32,065 bases of DNA from Promethearchaeota archaeon (GTDB lineage Archaea > Asgardarchaeota > Lokiarchaeia > Sigyniarchaeales > SOKP01): assembly GCA_019058015.1 (NCBI GenBank), contig JAHLWH010000258.1:66191-98255 (forward strand), read 5' to 3'. A model generated the notes under the pieces. That model ran no database searches and was not told where the DNA came from. It saw only the letters and a list, made by a program, of their open reading frames with translations. Position 1 is the stretch's first letter. The number at the start of each line of letters is the position of its first letter. Positions 24,518-32,065 of this stretch are shown in pieces. A program made the position numbers and the translations under genes.

Positions 24518-25186
24518 TTATTTTTTAGTTTTTCTTCCTTGAAGATCCTCAGAAAAAAAAGAATTTCCATAATGTGTAAATAATATCGATGATGGAGCAT
24601 GTTGTGTCATTCTATCTTTGGCTATAAGAGTAGTTACAGGAGCTTCTGAATATTTTGTAAAAGTTATATCATGACCAACGCATAAACCACAGATTATATT
24701 CATTTCTGTCCCAGCATCATTTAAAAGTAATGCTTGAGCAACAGGATTACAAGTCACCGACCCTATCATATATCCTGTCTTTGATTTTATTTCATATTCT
24801 TTAGGAACCCCAACCTCTGTTTTTAAAAGACCTCCTGTTTTACAACAAATACTTGTCACATCAAAATCATACCGTTCAAGAATTTCTACTACTTTCTTGG
24901 TTTCATTCATTAATCCGACACAAAATGCGATACCTAATTTTTTATATCCTTGAAGTTTGGCAAATTCAATAGTGTCTTTCAATCTTGGCCACTTAATATA
25001 ACCCGTTGCTTCAACTATTGACGCATTTTTTGTGATTTCTTTAATTTCATCAACTTCTTCATATATTTTTTTTGCTTTTTCCAAGATTTCTGGGGCGATT
25101 CTCATAGGGCAATTTTCAATGCCTGGTCGATTAAATGTACAAGGAGCTATTGCCTCTTTACTCAAATGACAAGTATATTTTCCCAT
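24518..25186 (-). CDS. DUF1847 family metal-binding protein
   Basis: 222-aa Cys-rich protein matching DUF1847. The N-terminus has CHLSKEAIAPCTFNRPGIENCPM, and the core has LGIAFCVGLMNETKKVVEIL, the ICCKTGG motif, SVTCNPVAQALLLND, MNIICGLCVGHDITF and a final VTTLIAKDRM. Many Cys suggest binding of zinc or an iron-sulfur cluster; the biochemical role of the family is not established. A strong Shine-Dalgarno sequence AAGGAGG sits 9 nt before the ATG, supporting the start. It lies downstream of the AOR-MoaD unit with a 183-nt gap, so it may be a separate transcript or a distal gene. Confidence 0.88.
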   Translation of the reverse strand: MGKYTCHLSKEAIAPCTFNRPGIENCPMRIAPEILEKAKKIYEEVDEIKEITKNASIVEATGYIKWPRLKDTIEFAKLQGYKKLGIAFCVGLMNETKKVVEILERYDFDVTSICCKTGGLLKTEVGVPKEYEIKSKTGYMIGSVTCNPVAQALLLNDAGTEMNIICGLCVGHDITFTKYSEAPVTTLIAKDRMTQHAPSSILFTHYGNSFFSEDLQGRKTKK

Positions 25187-25195
25187 AATTTATAT

Positions 25196-25202
25196 CCTCC
25201 TT
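25196..25202 (-). promoter_or_regulatory. Strong Shine-Dalgarno sequence for the DUF1847 gene
   Basis: AAGGAGG on the minus strand, 9 nt before the ATG at 25186. It is the clearest SD in the window and suggests efficient translation from a leadered mRNA. Confidence 0.65.
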
Positions 25203-25369
25203 ATAATAAAATATTTGAGATAATAACGATGATTGAGTTTAATTTTTAACTTAAAAAGAAAAAGATAATAAGATCTACTTAAGCATTTCTTAACTTATAA
25301 TAATTTTTAAACAAATTAGTAAAAAAAAAAGAAAAAATTATTTTTAATATGTATTTTGGTAAAGATTGG

Positions 25370-25609
25370 TTATCCTCCACCGATTAATGGGAAAATTGCT
25401 ATAATATCCCCATCCTTGAGAGTGAAATCATCTTTTTGACGTTTTCTATTAACCAAGGTTATCAACCTTTTCTCTTCCTTAGGTATTTTAAACTTTTCAA
25501 TAATAGAGTTTACATCGCTACCTTTTGGTAAATCCATCACTGATTTAGCCGCTCCATATTGTCTTAAATCGGCAAATAATTTAACTGTAACAGAAATCAA
25601 ATTATTCAT
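25370..25609 (-). CDS. MoaD/ThiS-like ubiquitin-fold protein, C-terminal Gly-Gly
   Basis: 79-aa beta-grasp (ubiquitin-fold) protein ending in PLIGGG, the diglycine tail that MoaD, ThiS and archaeal SAMPs need for adenylation and thiocarboxylation or conjugation. Motifs: VTVKLFADLRQYG, spaced loop, SDVNSIIEKFKI, VNRKRQKDDFTLKDGDIIAIFP. I start at the ATG at 25609 (MNNLISVTVKL); a longer frame reaches an upstream ATG at 25687, but that would overlap the preceding gene by about 85 nt. From 25609 the overlap is only 8 nt, typical of translational coupling. It is the third gene of the AOR unit and probably supports molybdopterin sulfuration. A protein-modifier role is also possible. Confidence 0.85.
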   Translation of the reverse strand: MNNLISVTVKLFADLRQYGAAKSVMDLPKGSDVNSIIEKFKIPKEEKRLITLVNRKRQKDDFTLKDGDIIAIFPLIGGG

Positions 25610-25895
25610 CGTTATCTTCCACCTTCTTAAAGTACCATTTATATAGTAATCCCATATTTTTTGGGAAAATCGCAACTCTATCTCCATCTTTAACCTTTTT
25701 GCGAAGTCCGGAAAATATTCTATTTACAAAAATATGGCTTGTTTCACTTTCTTCTATGCCGATTTTTTTAAAAATATCACTTACTAATTTTATCTCTGTA
25801 CCATCGATATCAATGACACTTGGAGCACCTTTTGAATAATTGTGTTGTGGTAATATTTTCCTCAGATCTCCATACAATCTTACCTGTATAGGCAT
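25602..25895 (-). CDS. Second MoaD-like ubiquitin-fold protein, no Gly-Gly tail
   Basis: 97-aa protein with MoaD/ThiS character: MPIQVRLYGDLRKILPQHN opens like MoaD, and FVNRIFSGLRKKVKDGDRVAIFP matches the second half. The chain continues past the usual GG point with MGLLYKWYFKKVEDNDE, so it lacks the diglycine and cannot be thiocarboxylated in the standard way. It starts 13 nt after the AOR stop and overlaps the GG-ending MoaD-like gene by 8 nt. Possible roles: structural partner of the AOR, or the non-modifiable half of a heteromeric carrier. MoaD-like genes next to AOR genes are known; a tandem pair where one lacks GG is noteworthy. Confidence 0.8.
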   Translation of the reverse strand: MPIQVRLYGDLRKILPQHNYSKGAPSVIDIDGTEIKLVSDIFKKIGIEESETSHIFVNRIFSGLRKKVKDGDRVAIFPKNMGLLYKWYFKKVEDNDE

Positions 25896-25908
25896 TTTTT
25901 ATGAGCTC

Positions 25909-27645
25909 TTAAAACTTGAAGACACTGTCCAGTTCTTCATCTGAAACATTAAAAACTTCATTATCTGGCGGAAATTTTTCTTCCCTCATGAATTCAGGAA
26001 GTCTATCGTCTAAAGATGTGAACCCAGCAGCTTTATTGAATTTAATTTCAGTTTCAATGACTTGCATTCCAATTGTGGGGATATCATCTAATGTTAAACT
26101 TGTCCCTAACACACCATTAACTGATTCTACAACACCTTCCAAACCTTCAACAATATCAAGGATCGCAAAAGCTATGAATAGACAGTAACCTGTTGAATCC
26201 ACAACAGCTGTAGCTACTTGTAAGTTGCGGGAAAGTTCTGCCTTTTTAGTATCCAAACGATCAGCTTCACCTCCTACGCCCATAATTTCTGTAGCTATTG
26301 CATATCCAGCAGTATGGTCCGCTCCCATAGGAGTGGTTGCATAGGTGACCCCTATTCCCTTTATGGCTCTCGGATCATAAGCAGGCATAGCCTGACCTTT
26401 TACAGTGGGGATTCTCGTTACTCCAAAAGCTTTACCGGTAAATTCCGTTCCGTTAGCTAATATTCTACCAGTGGGCGTCTTATTACGAATTTCCTCTAAA
26501 AGTTTTAAAGCTGCTTTTCCATCTCCGAAATCAGCTAATCCTCCTTCCATAGCTACAGCGAGAGTATTACCTGTCTCAATTGTATCTAACCCGAGATCAT
26601 TACATGCGCGATTGAGCTCGCCTATGGTATCCAAGTCATAGATTTCGCAGTTTGGACCTAATGCCCAGACAGATTCATATTCTAGAACCCCAACAGGATC
26701 TTTTCCATTAGGTTTTGTCCAAACCTCAGAACACCGAATAACGCACCCTGTATGACAACCGTGTGGACGTACTCCACCTCTTTTCTTTATTTCCTCAGCT
26801 TTTGCCTCTCCAGATACTTTTTCGGCTCTATCATCTTGTCCTCGTGAAAAATTCCTCTGAGGCAATCCACCATTTTCATTTATAATATTGATTAATACAC
26901 TTGTGCCGTAAGTATTGAGAGCTCCACCTGGCTTAGTTACATCATGATCTCCAAGTGCTTTGAGGAGCTTTGCTGTACCATTTTTAAAGACTTCTTCATT
27001 CTTGATTTCTACTCCTAGAGCACCAGTTTCATCAATAACTATAAATTTCAAACCTCGAGACGCCATAACTGCTCCAAGCCCACCTCTTCCAGCATACCGA
27101 CTTGGTAGACCCTCAGGGTCGTTAAAACATAGTCCTGAATTACCTCCAAACAACTCTGCAGCTATACCAACACCACAGATACCAATTTTTTCTCCGAATT
27201 CTTTGCGCAAATCCTTATATACCTCATAGAATCCCTTTCCTACCCACTTATTTGCTTTAATAAATTCAGTTCCATCATTTGTAATTTTAAGAAGATAATA
27301 ATCTTTTCCTTCAGTTTGTCCTTCTATAATAATTGCTCCAATACGCATCCTCCCAAGCATCTGTGCAAAATTTGTTCCCACATTGGCTTCTTTTATTCCC
27401 CCAGTTAAAGGAGACTTACCTCCAACGGAAAGACGACCGGAACTTGGAGCCTTTGTTCCAGTAACAATCCCTGGAGCCAATACAACCTTATTATGAGGTC
27501 CTAACGGATGACAAGTTGGGGGGACTTCTTCTGCAACAATTGTCGAAGTAAGACCGCGTCCGCCCAGATATTGATATTTCTCTGGCAAATCTTCATAATT
27601 TGTTTCGAGCTTTTTCATATTTACTCTTATAATTTTCCTAGGCAT
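25909..27645 (-). CDS. Aldehyde ferredoxin oxidoreductase family (tungsten/molybdenum)
   Basis: An AOR-family enzyme, binding a tungsten or molybdenum bis-pterin cofactor and a 4Fe-4S cluster; AORs oxidise aldehydes to acids with ferredoxin. The family N-terminus is visible (KIIRVNM, GGRGLTSTIV, SGRLSVGGKSPLTGG), as are SRYAGRGGLGAVMASRGLK and the PMGADHTAG pterin motif. The cluster ligands are Cys297, Cys301 and Cys305 (HGCHTGCVIRC) plus Cys488 (DSTGYC). The spacing C-x3-C-x3-C is one residue longer than the C-x2-C-x3-C of Pyrococcus AOR, so this belongs to another clade and the substrate is unknown. 578 aa is slightly short. It is first in an operon with two MoaD-like genes. Confidence 0.93.
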   Translation of the reverse strand: MPRKIIRVNMKKLETNYEDLPEKYQYLGGRGLTSTIVAEEVPPTCHPLGPHNKVVLAPGIVTGTKAPSSGRLSVGGKSPLTGGIKEANVGTNFAQMLGRMRIGAIIIEGQTEGKDYYLLKITNDGTEFIKANKWVGKGFYEVYKDLRKEFGEKIGICGVGIAAELFGGNSGLCFNDPEGLPSRYAGRGGLGAVMASRGLKFIVIDETGALGVEIKNEEVFKNGTAKLLKALGDHDVTKPGGALNTYGTSVLINIINENGGLPQRNFSRGQDDRAEKVSGEAKAEEIKKRGGVRPHGCHTGCVIRCSEVWTKPNGKDPVGVLEYESVWALGPNCEIYDLDTIGELNRACNDLGLDTIETGNTLAVAMEGGLADFGDGKAALKLLEEIRNKTPTGRILANGTEFTGKAFGVTRIPTVKGQAMPAYDPRAIKGIGVTYATTPMGADHTAGYAIATEIMGVGGEADRLDTKKAELSRNLQVATAVVDSTGYCLFIAFAILDIVEGLEGVVESVNGVLGTSLTLDDIPTIGMQVIETEIKFNKAAGFTSLDDRLPEFMREEKFPPDNEVFNVSDEELDSVFKF

Positions 27646-27651
27646 AATTTA

Positions 27652-27656
27652 CACCT
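27652..27656 (-). promoter_or_regulatory. Shine-Dalgarno sequence of the AOR gene
   Basis: AGGTG on the minus strand, 6 nt before the ATG at 27645. Confidence 0.5.
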
Positions 27657-27711
27657 TTTTTTTTAAACTAAAATTTTTTTTAAAAATAATGTTTTTTAGC
27701 GTTTACTGAAA

Positions 27712-27735
27712 ATATCTTAAAGATATATATATTTT
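27712..27735 (-). promoter_or_regulatory. AOR promoter: TATA-like stretch abutting a 15-bp palindrome
   Basis: ATATCTT-A-AAGATAT (27712-27726) is a perfect palindrome with 7-bp arms. It overlaps a TATA-like ATATATATAT (about 27723-27732), the best promoter candidate, about 75-85 nt upstream of the AOR ATG, giving a leader of roughly 50 nt. The overlap would suit a regulator competing with TBP. A+T-richness makes chance palindromes more frequent, so this is tentative. Confidence 0.4.
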
Positions 27736-27795
27736 ATTTATAGTTAAATACGTCATGTATGAAGAAACATATTGAAAACATATAAAAAGCTTGAA

Positions 27796-28404
27796 TTAAA
27801 ATACATCTTGTATCCACTGGAAAAAAGTGAGGTATCCACCAACCCACATAGATGCAGTTAAATGAAGGTATAATAAGCTAAATATAAAGCCAAACACTAT
27901 TCCGAAGATTACATCCAGTGGATAATGCATCCCAAGTGTTATTCGTGTTAAACCCATTGCACATGCTATAATGATACCCGCCAGTAAAATTATCCATGAA
28001 TTAAAGTAAAAAGCAAACACATAACTAAAGAAAAAAGTAAAAGTTATATGGCCCGAAGGGAAAGCTTTTTTTGCTTTAGTTATTTTATCTCTTTTTTTAA
28101 TTGATTGGTTTTTTAGCTCGATATAGGGTCGTTTTCTCTTTACTATCACATATCTTATTATAATATAAAAGAAAAAGGTCTGGTTAAACCCTCCCGACAC
28201 TAGCGAGAAAAAATAATAATCTCTAATTATATAATTAACAATGAGAATTACAATAGAAACGCCAATTAAAAAGTAAAGATTACCAAAAAATGATATTATC
28301 TTTGCAACTATCATATATTTCCGGGATAACTCATTTCTGTACAGTTTTAAAAATGTCCTTTTATCCCAATCCAGAAGTTTATCAAATGAATTTCTTAAAC
28401 CCAT
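27796..28404 (-). CDS. PAP2-family membrane phosphatase
   Basis: A type 2 phosphatidic acid phosphatase-like membrane protein, acting on lipid phosphates or polyprenyl diphosphates. All three PAP2 motifs are present: KRKRPY (89-94), FPSGH (Pro116-His119) and TRITLGMHYPLDV with Arg154, nucleophile His160 and Asp164. About six membrane helices surround them, so the active site faces one side of the membrane. 202 aa is normal. The start MGLRNSFDKL is a first-in-frame ATG. It lies 150 nt downstream of the AOR gene's promoter side, and diverges from the second thiolase. Substrate not determinable from the sequence. Confidence 0.9.
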   Translation of the reverse strand: MGLRNSFDKLLDWDKRTFLKLYRNELSRKYMIVAKIISFFGNLYFLIGVSIVILIVNYIIRDYYFFSLVSGGFNQTFFFYIIIRYVIVKRKRPYIELKNQSIKKRDKITKAKKAFPSGHITFTFFFSYVFAFYFNSWIILLAGIIIACAMGLTRITLGMHYPLDVIFGIVFGFIFSLLYLHLTASMWVGGYLTFFQWIQDVF

Positions 28405-28599
28405 TTTATCTTAATATTAAAATCTTTTTTCCCTTTAAATTTTTTTAAATTAATTTTTAATGATTAAGTCAAATAATTCATAATTATCCGAAAATTTATC
28501 ACCTATCCATTTTAAATAAAAAAAAACCTAATAATTCATTACATATTAATTAATTAAAAGAAAATAAACAAGAAATAATAACTATTGAGCGTGAAATAA

Positions 28600-29919
28600 A
28601 TGAAAATTTGGTATGAATCATATTTTAAGGACCCAAAAAGAGAACCAGTATTAATTGATTATATTCGAACTTCTATTGGAAAAAGGCGAGGCAAAATTAT
28701 TCGTTTAAGAGGAGATGATTTAGTCGTACATTGTTATCGAACATTATTGAAGCGAAATAAATTTGATCAAACTCTTATTGATGATTCTATAGTTTCTTGC
28801 TGTTCCCAAATTGGCGAATGTGGCCTGGATATTGGAAGAAATGTTGCCTTAGCAGCTGGATTACCGGTAAAGGTTCCTGGTATGACAATTAATCGTCATT
28901 GCGCCTCAGGTTCTCAAGCAGTGCTCTCAGCTTGGCAAGCAATAGCTTCAGGTTATTGTGACTGTATTCTAGCTGGTGGTGTTGAGGTTCAAAATAGATA
29001 TCCAATCATGGAAGATCTTAAAATCTTTAAAGATGGAAAGGTTATCATGGCTAGTCTTCATAAAGATATTGTACAGAATCCAGAAATAAAAGCAAGTGCA
29101 GAAAAATACAAACAAGGAATTCAAACACAAATCTCGGCAGCAGATCTGATGGGACGGATTTGGCAAGAAAAAGCAGGATTTACTCGAGAAAGAATGAGAG
29201 AAGAACTTGATAGAATTTCATTGGACTCACATAAGAAAGCGTGCGCAAATTACGATAGAAGGGGCAAAGAAATTGAACCAATATGGGCTCCTAAATTAGA
29301 TGAGAATGGAGAACCAATTTATGATGAAAATGGAAATGTGGCACAAGATAGTAGCGCATCTGAATTAGTTGAAAAAGATGAAGGTCCAAGACCTACCACT
29401 TCCTTTGAAATATTACAAAAATTAAATGTTTTAGGAAGTAAAAGGAAAGGTTTATTAACTGCGGGGAATAGTTGTCCAACTTCTGATGGAGCTGGAGCGC
29501 AGTTATGGATGTCAAGATACTTAGCGGAAGAATTAGGGTTTAAGCCTAGAGCCTCAATTGTTTCTTCTGCCGTGATTGGATGCGATGTGATTACAATGCT
29601 TGAAGGACCAATACATTCTATGCCAATAGCGTTAGAAAGAGCCGAAGCAACATTTGATGACATGGATTTTATCGAAATTAATGAAGCTTTCTCAACAGTT
29701 GTTTTTGCATGTTGCCATGATCTAGGAATAGATTGGCGCGATGAGCGCTTTAATGTATGGGGTGGAGCCATTGCTCTTGGTCATCCTACAGGATTTACGG
29801 GTAATCGATTAATTGGTACTAATTTGCATCAACTAGAGCAATTTAATAAAACTTACGCGATAAGTTCAATGTGCGTTGGATTTGGAATGGGACAAGCCAC
29901 GATTATAAAACGAGAATAA
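28600..29919 (+). CDS. Thiolase (acetyl-CoA acyltransferase family), second copy
   Basis: A second complete thiolase, distinct from the one at 10870-12159. The nucleophile is Cys101 in NRHCASGSQAV, followed by EINEAFS, His395 in IALGHPTGFTG, and the second active Cys425 in SMCVGFGMGQ. All catalytic residues are present. The chain has an insertion-rich middle (KYKQGIQTQISAADLMGRI, then PKLDENGEPIYDENGN), making it 439 aa, and its N-terminus carries a short extra segment (MKIWYESYFKDPKREPV) before the thiolase fold. It is transcribed alone, diverging from the PAP2 gene. Cleavage or condensation of 3-ketoacyl-CoA is likely; chain length unknown. Confidence 0.92.
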   Translation: MKIWYESYFKDPKREPVLIDYIRTSIGKRRGKIIRLRGDDLVVHCYRTLLKRNKFDQTLIDDSIVSCCSQIGECGLDIGRNVALAAGLPVKVPGMTINRHCASGSQAVLSAWQAIASGYCDCILAGGVEVQNRYPIMEDLKIFKDGKVIMASLHKDIVQNPEIKASAEKYKQGIQTQISAADLMGRIWQEKAGFTRERMREELDRISLDSHKKACANYDRRGKEIEPIWAPKLDENGEPIYDENGNVAQDSSASELVEKDEGPRPTTSFEILQKLNVLGSKRKGLLTAGNSCPTSDGAGAQLWMSRYLAEELGFKPRASIVSSAVIGCDVITMLEGPIHSMPIALERAEATFDDMDFIEINEAFSTVVFACCHDLGIDWRDERFNVWGGAIALGHPTGFTGNRLIGTNLHQLEQFNKTYAISSMCVGFGMGQATIIKRE

Positions 29920-29950
29920 TCATTCTTAAATTTTTAAAAAGTTTTAATTT

Positions 29951-29995
29951 TTCTTTATTTTTTTTTACCTATTCATATAGCTATTAAAAAAAAAA
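29951..29995. terminator. Likely bidirectional T-run terminators
   Basis: Between the convergent thiolase and surface-protein genes, a plus-strand T-rich run (29951-29967) and an A-run (29986-29995, a T-run on the minus strand) lie just past each stop. Archaeal termination usually occurs at such T-runs. Confidence 0.4.
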
Positions 29996-30033
29996 TAAAT
30001 AAATTTTAAAAGTTTAATTCACTCAATTGAGAG

Positions 30034-32065
30034 CTATGATCTAGTTTTTGTTCTCTTATATTTATTAAATATAAAGATAATCCCAATACTTCCGATTAAT
30101 GAGATTATGAGCAATTCTAAAGGATATCCAGGAATCTCTAGACCACCATCAACATCACCATTTTCAGTTATTAAATACAGAATATTATCACAGACTGGCG
30201 TAGTTTCTCCATTTGTATTCCTAAATTTTACACAAATTGAATATTCAGTATTGTTTATAGAGCCTGCTAAATATAACTGTTTTGTTGTAACATATGTTTC
30301 CCAACTTGTCCATGTGCCAGTCGTTCCATTTCTAAAGCACATTTCTGTTGCTCCATCAGCTGAAAGCGTGAGAGTCACTAAAGTGGAATTAGTACTTGCA
30401 TCTCCATTATTTATTTCTATTGATGGATTTGATGGAATAGTTAATATTAAATATAAAATGCTGTCACTAACTGGCGTAGTTTCTCCATTTATATTCCTAA
30501 ATTTTACATAAATTGTATATGATGTATTATTTGTAGAACCTGCTAAATATAACTGCTTTGTGGTGGCATATGGTTCCCAATTGGTCCATGTTCCGGTTGT
30601 CCCATTTCTAAAGCACATTTCAGTTGCTCCATCAGCCGAAAGTGTAAGCGTCACTAAAGTAGAATTAGTACTTGCATCTCCATTATTTATACTTATTGAT
30701 GGATTCAATGGCGGATTTAAATAGGTAAATATAACATTTGTATCAACAAAATCAAATGTATAATTATTTAATGGTCCAGCTAAAAAGGTACCATTCAAGA
30801 GAATTCCCGTACTTTTTTCATACCAAGCAATTCCTCCAGCAACCGTTAAATCTTCTAATATCCATACTCCCACGAGTCCAAATCCAGGAAGGTCATAAAC
30901 TAATTCACCTGTAATATTGAAGTTATGATCTCCATAAGGAATGACAATTGGAACAATATCATAGAGTAAAGCATTCGTGAAGATCCATGCTGGAGTATGA
31001 TAACCATCACCTAAATACATTCCGATAGAATTTGACGTAACTCTTGTTTGTCGATTAACGTCCCACGAGCCACTACCCATCCAATTATTCCAAGATACAC
31101 TGAAAATATCACCTGAATCATAAGAATAAGAGAAATTCGATGGACCGCTCCCACTACCTGGCATTATAAATGTATGGTTTATATACATCCCATCAAATAA
31201 AACTGATTTTATTTCCTTGACATATAGAATGCTATCAAAAATTGGGACCGTTTCTCCTATTATATTTTGAAACTTTACATAAATTGTATATGCTGTGTTA
31301 TTAGTAGAGCCCTCAAGGAATAATTGTTTTGTTGTACCATAAGGTTCCCAAGCTGTCCAAGCTCCCATCGTTCCATTTCTAAAACACATTTCCGAAGCTC
31401 CATCTGCCGATAGCGTCAGAGTCACTAAGGTATTATCTGTACTTATATCATCATTATTTATCACAATATATGGATTCGCTGGTATGGCATTTGGTATAGC
31501 TTTAACTCCGTAATTTGAGAAATGATCAAGCTGGGCTTTTAATTCTCCAGTGCCAGTGTTAAATGTAGAAGTTATCTTAATCCATGTTCCAGTTCCAATA
31601 TAATCAGCAAAAGTCCATAATTCGAAATCATAAATATTATAAATCGATGTATCAATTTCTATTGTAATATTAATCTTACCTGAAATTGCTCCTGAATCAT
31701 TACAATAAATATCAAAATAAAATATCCCATCCTCTAATGAAACATTAGTCGGAGTAAAAGGTAAGGTTGCCCAGTACAACGCAATATCATCACCTGAATT
31801 GAAACTAACAGTTGTATTAAATGTTCCAACAGGGTCTAAATCAACACTATTAAGACCTGAAGTCAAAATAGTTATGTTCTTCCTAAATTTTGATGCTAAA
31901 AACTGCATTCCAGACACACTGAGTTTATAGAAAAACGATTTTAGAATTTTATCTGAAGTTAATGTTATATTTATAACGTTATCATTTGTAGAATTCCAAA
32001 GATGATATACATTTTCGCCAATTATCTCTTGATCGAAATATGGTGAATCGATATATATTCCAAGT
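30034..32065 (-). CDS. Surface protein with three Ig/FN3-like repeats (5' end outside window)
   Basis: A large cell-surface protein truncated by the window edge. A GTG at 31917 could be a start, but the frame stays open upstream to the last base and reads sensibly (for example NVINITLTSDKILKSFFYKL), so at least 676 residues are encoded here. The chain is rich in Asn, Thr and Ser with many N-glycosylation sequons. Three repeats of about 88-90 residues each start NP(S/Y)I and carry LTLSADGA(T/S)EMCFRNGT, WEPY or WETY, and ETTP or ETVP. Between repeats lies a region with WYEKSTGILLNGTF. The C-terminus has one membrane helix (LELLIISLIGSIGIIFIFN) and a basic tail (KYKRTKTRS), giving a type I anchor with an outside N-terminus. 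Ligand unknown. Confidence 0.88.
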   Translation of the reverse strand, partial: LGIYIDSPYFDQEIIGENVYHLWNSTNDNVINITLTSDKILKSFFYKLSVSGMQFLASKFRKNITILTSGLNSVDLDPVGTFNTTVSFNSGDDIALYWATLPFTPTNVSLEDGIFYFDIYCNDSGAISGKINITIEIDTSIYNIYDFELWTFADYIGTGTWIKITSTFNTGTGELKAQLDHFSNYGVKAIPNAIPANPYIVINNDDISTDNTLVTLTLSADGASEMCFRNGTMGAWTAWEPYGTTKQLFLEGSTNNTAYTIYVKFQNIIGETVPIFDSILYVKEIKSVLFDGMYINHTFIMPGSGSGPSNFSYSYDSGDIFSVSWNNWMGSGSWDVNRQTRVTSNSIGMYLGDGYHTPAWIFTNALLYDIVPIVIPYGDHNFNITGELVYDLPGFGLVGVWILEDLTVAGGIAWYEKSTGILLNGTFLAGPLNNYTFDFVDTNVIFTYLNPPLNPSISINNGDASTNSTLVTLTLSADGATEMCFRNGTTGTWTNWEPYATTKQLYLAGSTNNTSYTIYVKFRNINGETTPVSDSILYLILTIPSNPSIEINNGDASTNSTLVTLTLSADGATEMCFRNGTTGTWTSWETYVTTKQLYLAGSINNTEYSICVKFRNTNGETTPVCDNILYLITENGDVDGGLEIPGYPLELLIISLIGSIGIIFIFNKYKRTKTRS
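30166..30429 (-). repeat. Surface-protein repeat 3 (C-terminal copy)
   Basis: One of three related repeats within the surface protein. It starts NPSIEINNGDASTN and has EMCFRNGTTGTW. It carries extra Cys residues (SICVKF and PVCDN) absent from the other copies. Confidence 0.8.
30439..30705 (-). repeat. Surface-protein repeat 2
   Basis: Starts NPSISINNGDASTN. It is near-identical to repeat 3 in its first half at the DNA level, suggesting recent duplication. Confidence 0.8.
31205..31476 (-). repeat. Surface-protein repeat 1
   Basis: Starts NPYIVINNDDISTD. It is the most diverged copy (EMCFRNGTMGAWTAWEPYG), separated from repeats 2 and 3 by about 165 residues of unrelated sequence. Confidence 0.75.

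Noticed and set aside
25610..25687. Longer N-terminus for the second MoaD-like gene
   Set aside because: It would overlap the upstream gene by about 85 nt and adds residues (MEIELRFSQKIW) that do not fit the MoaD fold; the ATG at 25609 fits an 8-nt overlap.
28472..28539. Direct repeat AATAATTCAT at 28472-28481 and 28530-28539 between PAP2 and thiolase
   Set aside because: Only 10 nt, pure A+T-rich sequence; easily expected by chance.
1..32065. CRISPR arrays, insertion sequences or att sites
   Set aside because: No regularly spaced repeats, transposase frames or integrase genes seen; the protein repeats at the right end are coding.

Overview
The window looks like part of an Asgard archaeal genome, most likely of the Lokiarchaeia type (inference, not a database result). 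It is strongly A+T-rich. Archaeal hallmarks include a PAC2-family proteasome-assembly-like protein, a tungsten/molybdenum aldehyde ferredoxin oxidoreductase with MoaD-like partners, an alpha-type NDP-forming acyl-CoA synthetase, a PadR regulator with a C-terminal zinc ribbon, and TATA-box promoters. It also has TPR and coiled-coil proteins of the kind common in Asgard genomes. Genes are mostly intact, short-spaced and on both strands. There is one tRNA gene, tRNA-Ala(GGC). I see no CRISPR array, transposase or prophage, and no gene-free stretch over 300 bases.

Layout. At 1-5.3 kb are a coiled-coil protein, a HAD phosphatase-like enzyme, a Cys-rich protein, gatC, an unknown 336-aa protein, an acyl-CoA synthetase alpha subunit behind a striking inverted repeat, and dUTPase. 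At 5.5-7.5 kb are a GNAT-like protein and two genes each broken by an apparent one-base loss in a homopolymer (a TPR protein and a membrane-anchored protein). At 7.6-10.8 kb are a MoxR-type AAA ATPase, a 490-aa orphan and a small membrane protein. At 10.9-13.5 kb a thiolase diverges from a purE-rpiA pair, with repeated TTTTTGAT elements between them. At 13.6-15 kb are a two-gene unit (double-2TM membrane protein, then a PadR/zinc-ribbon regulator) and the tRNA. At 15.2-19.1 kb are an MFS transporter with a 300-residue cytoplasmic tail, a helical protein and a nucleotidyltransferase-like protein. At 19.1-25.2 kb, all on the minus strand, are a FadH-like dienoyl-CoA reductase, a YdjM-like membrane protein, a DUF3795 protein, a PAC2 protein, a zinc-ribbon membrane protein and a DUF1847 protein. 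At 25.3-27.7 kb is an AOR operon with two MoaD-like genes, followed by a PAP2 phosphatase (27.8-28.4 kb), a second thiolase (28.6-29.9 kb) and a large repeat-containing surface protein that runs off the right edge.

How the genes fit together. Two thiolases, a FadH-like 2,4-dienoyl-CoA reductase, an ADP-forming-type acyl-CoA synthetase alpha subunit and an AOR all bear on acyl-CoA, aldehyde and fatty-acid metabolism, but they sit in separate transcription units. purE and rpiA are plausibly co-transcribed for purine and pentose metabolism. The most interesting non-coding signals are inverted repeats placed on or next to likely TATA boxes (before the acyl-CoA synthetase and the AOR operon) and the repeat cluster between thiolase and purE. 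I found no clearly new multi-gene system. The nearest candidates are the AOR plus two ubiquitin-fold proteins and the MFS transporter with a helical tail.
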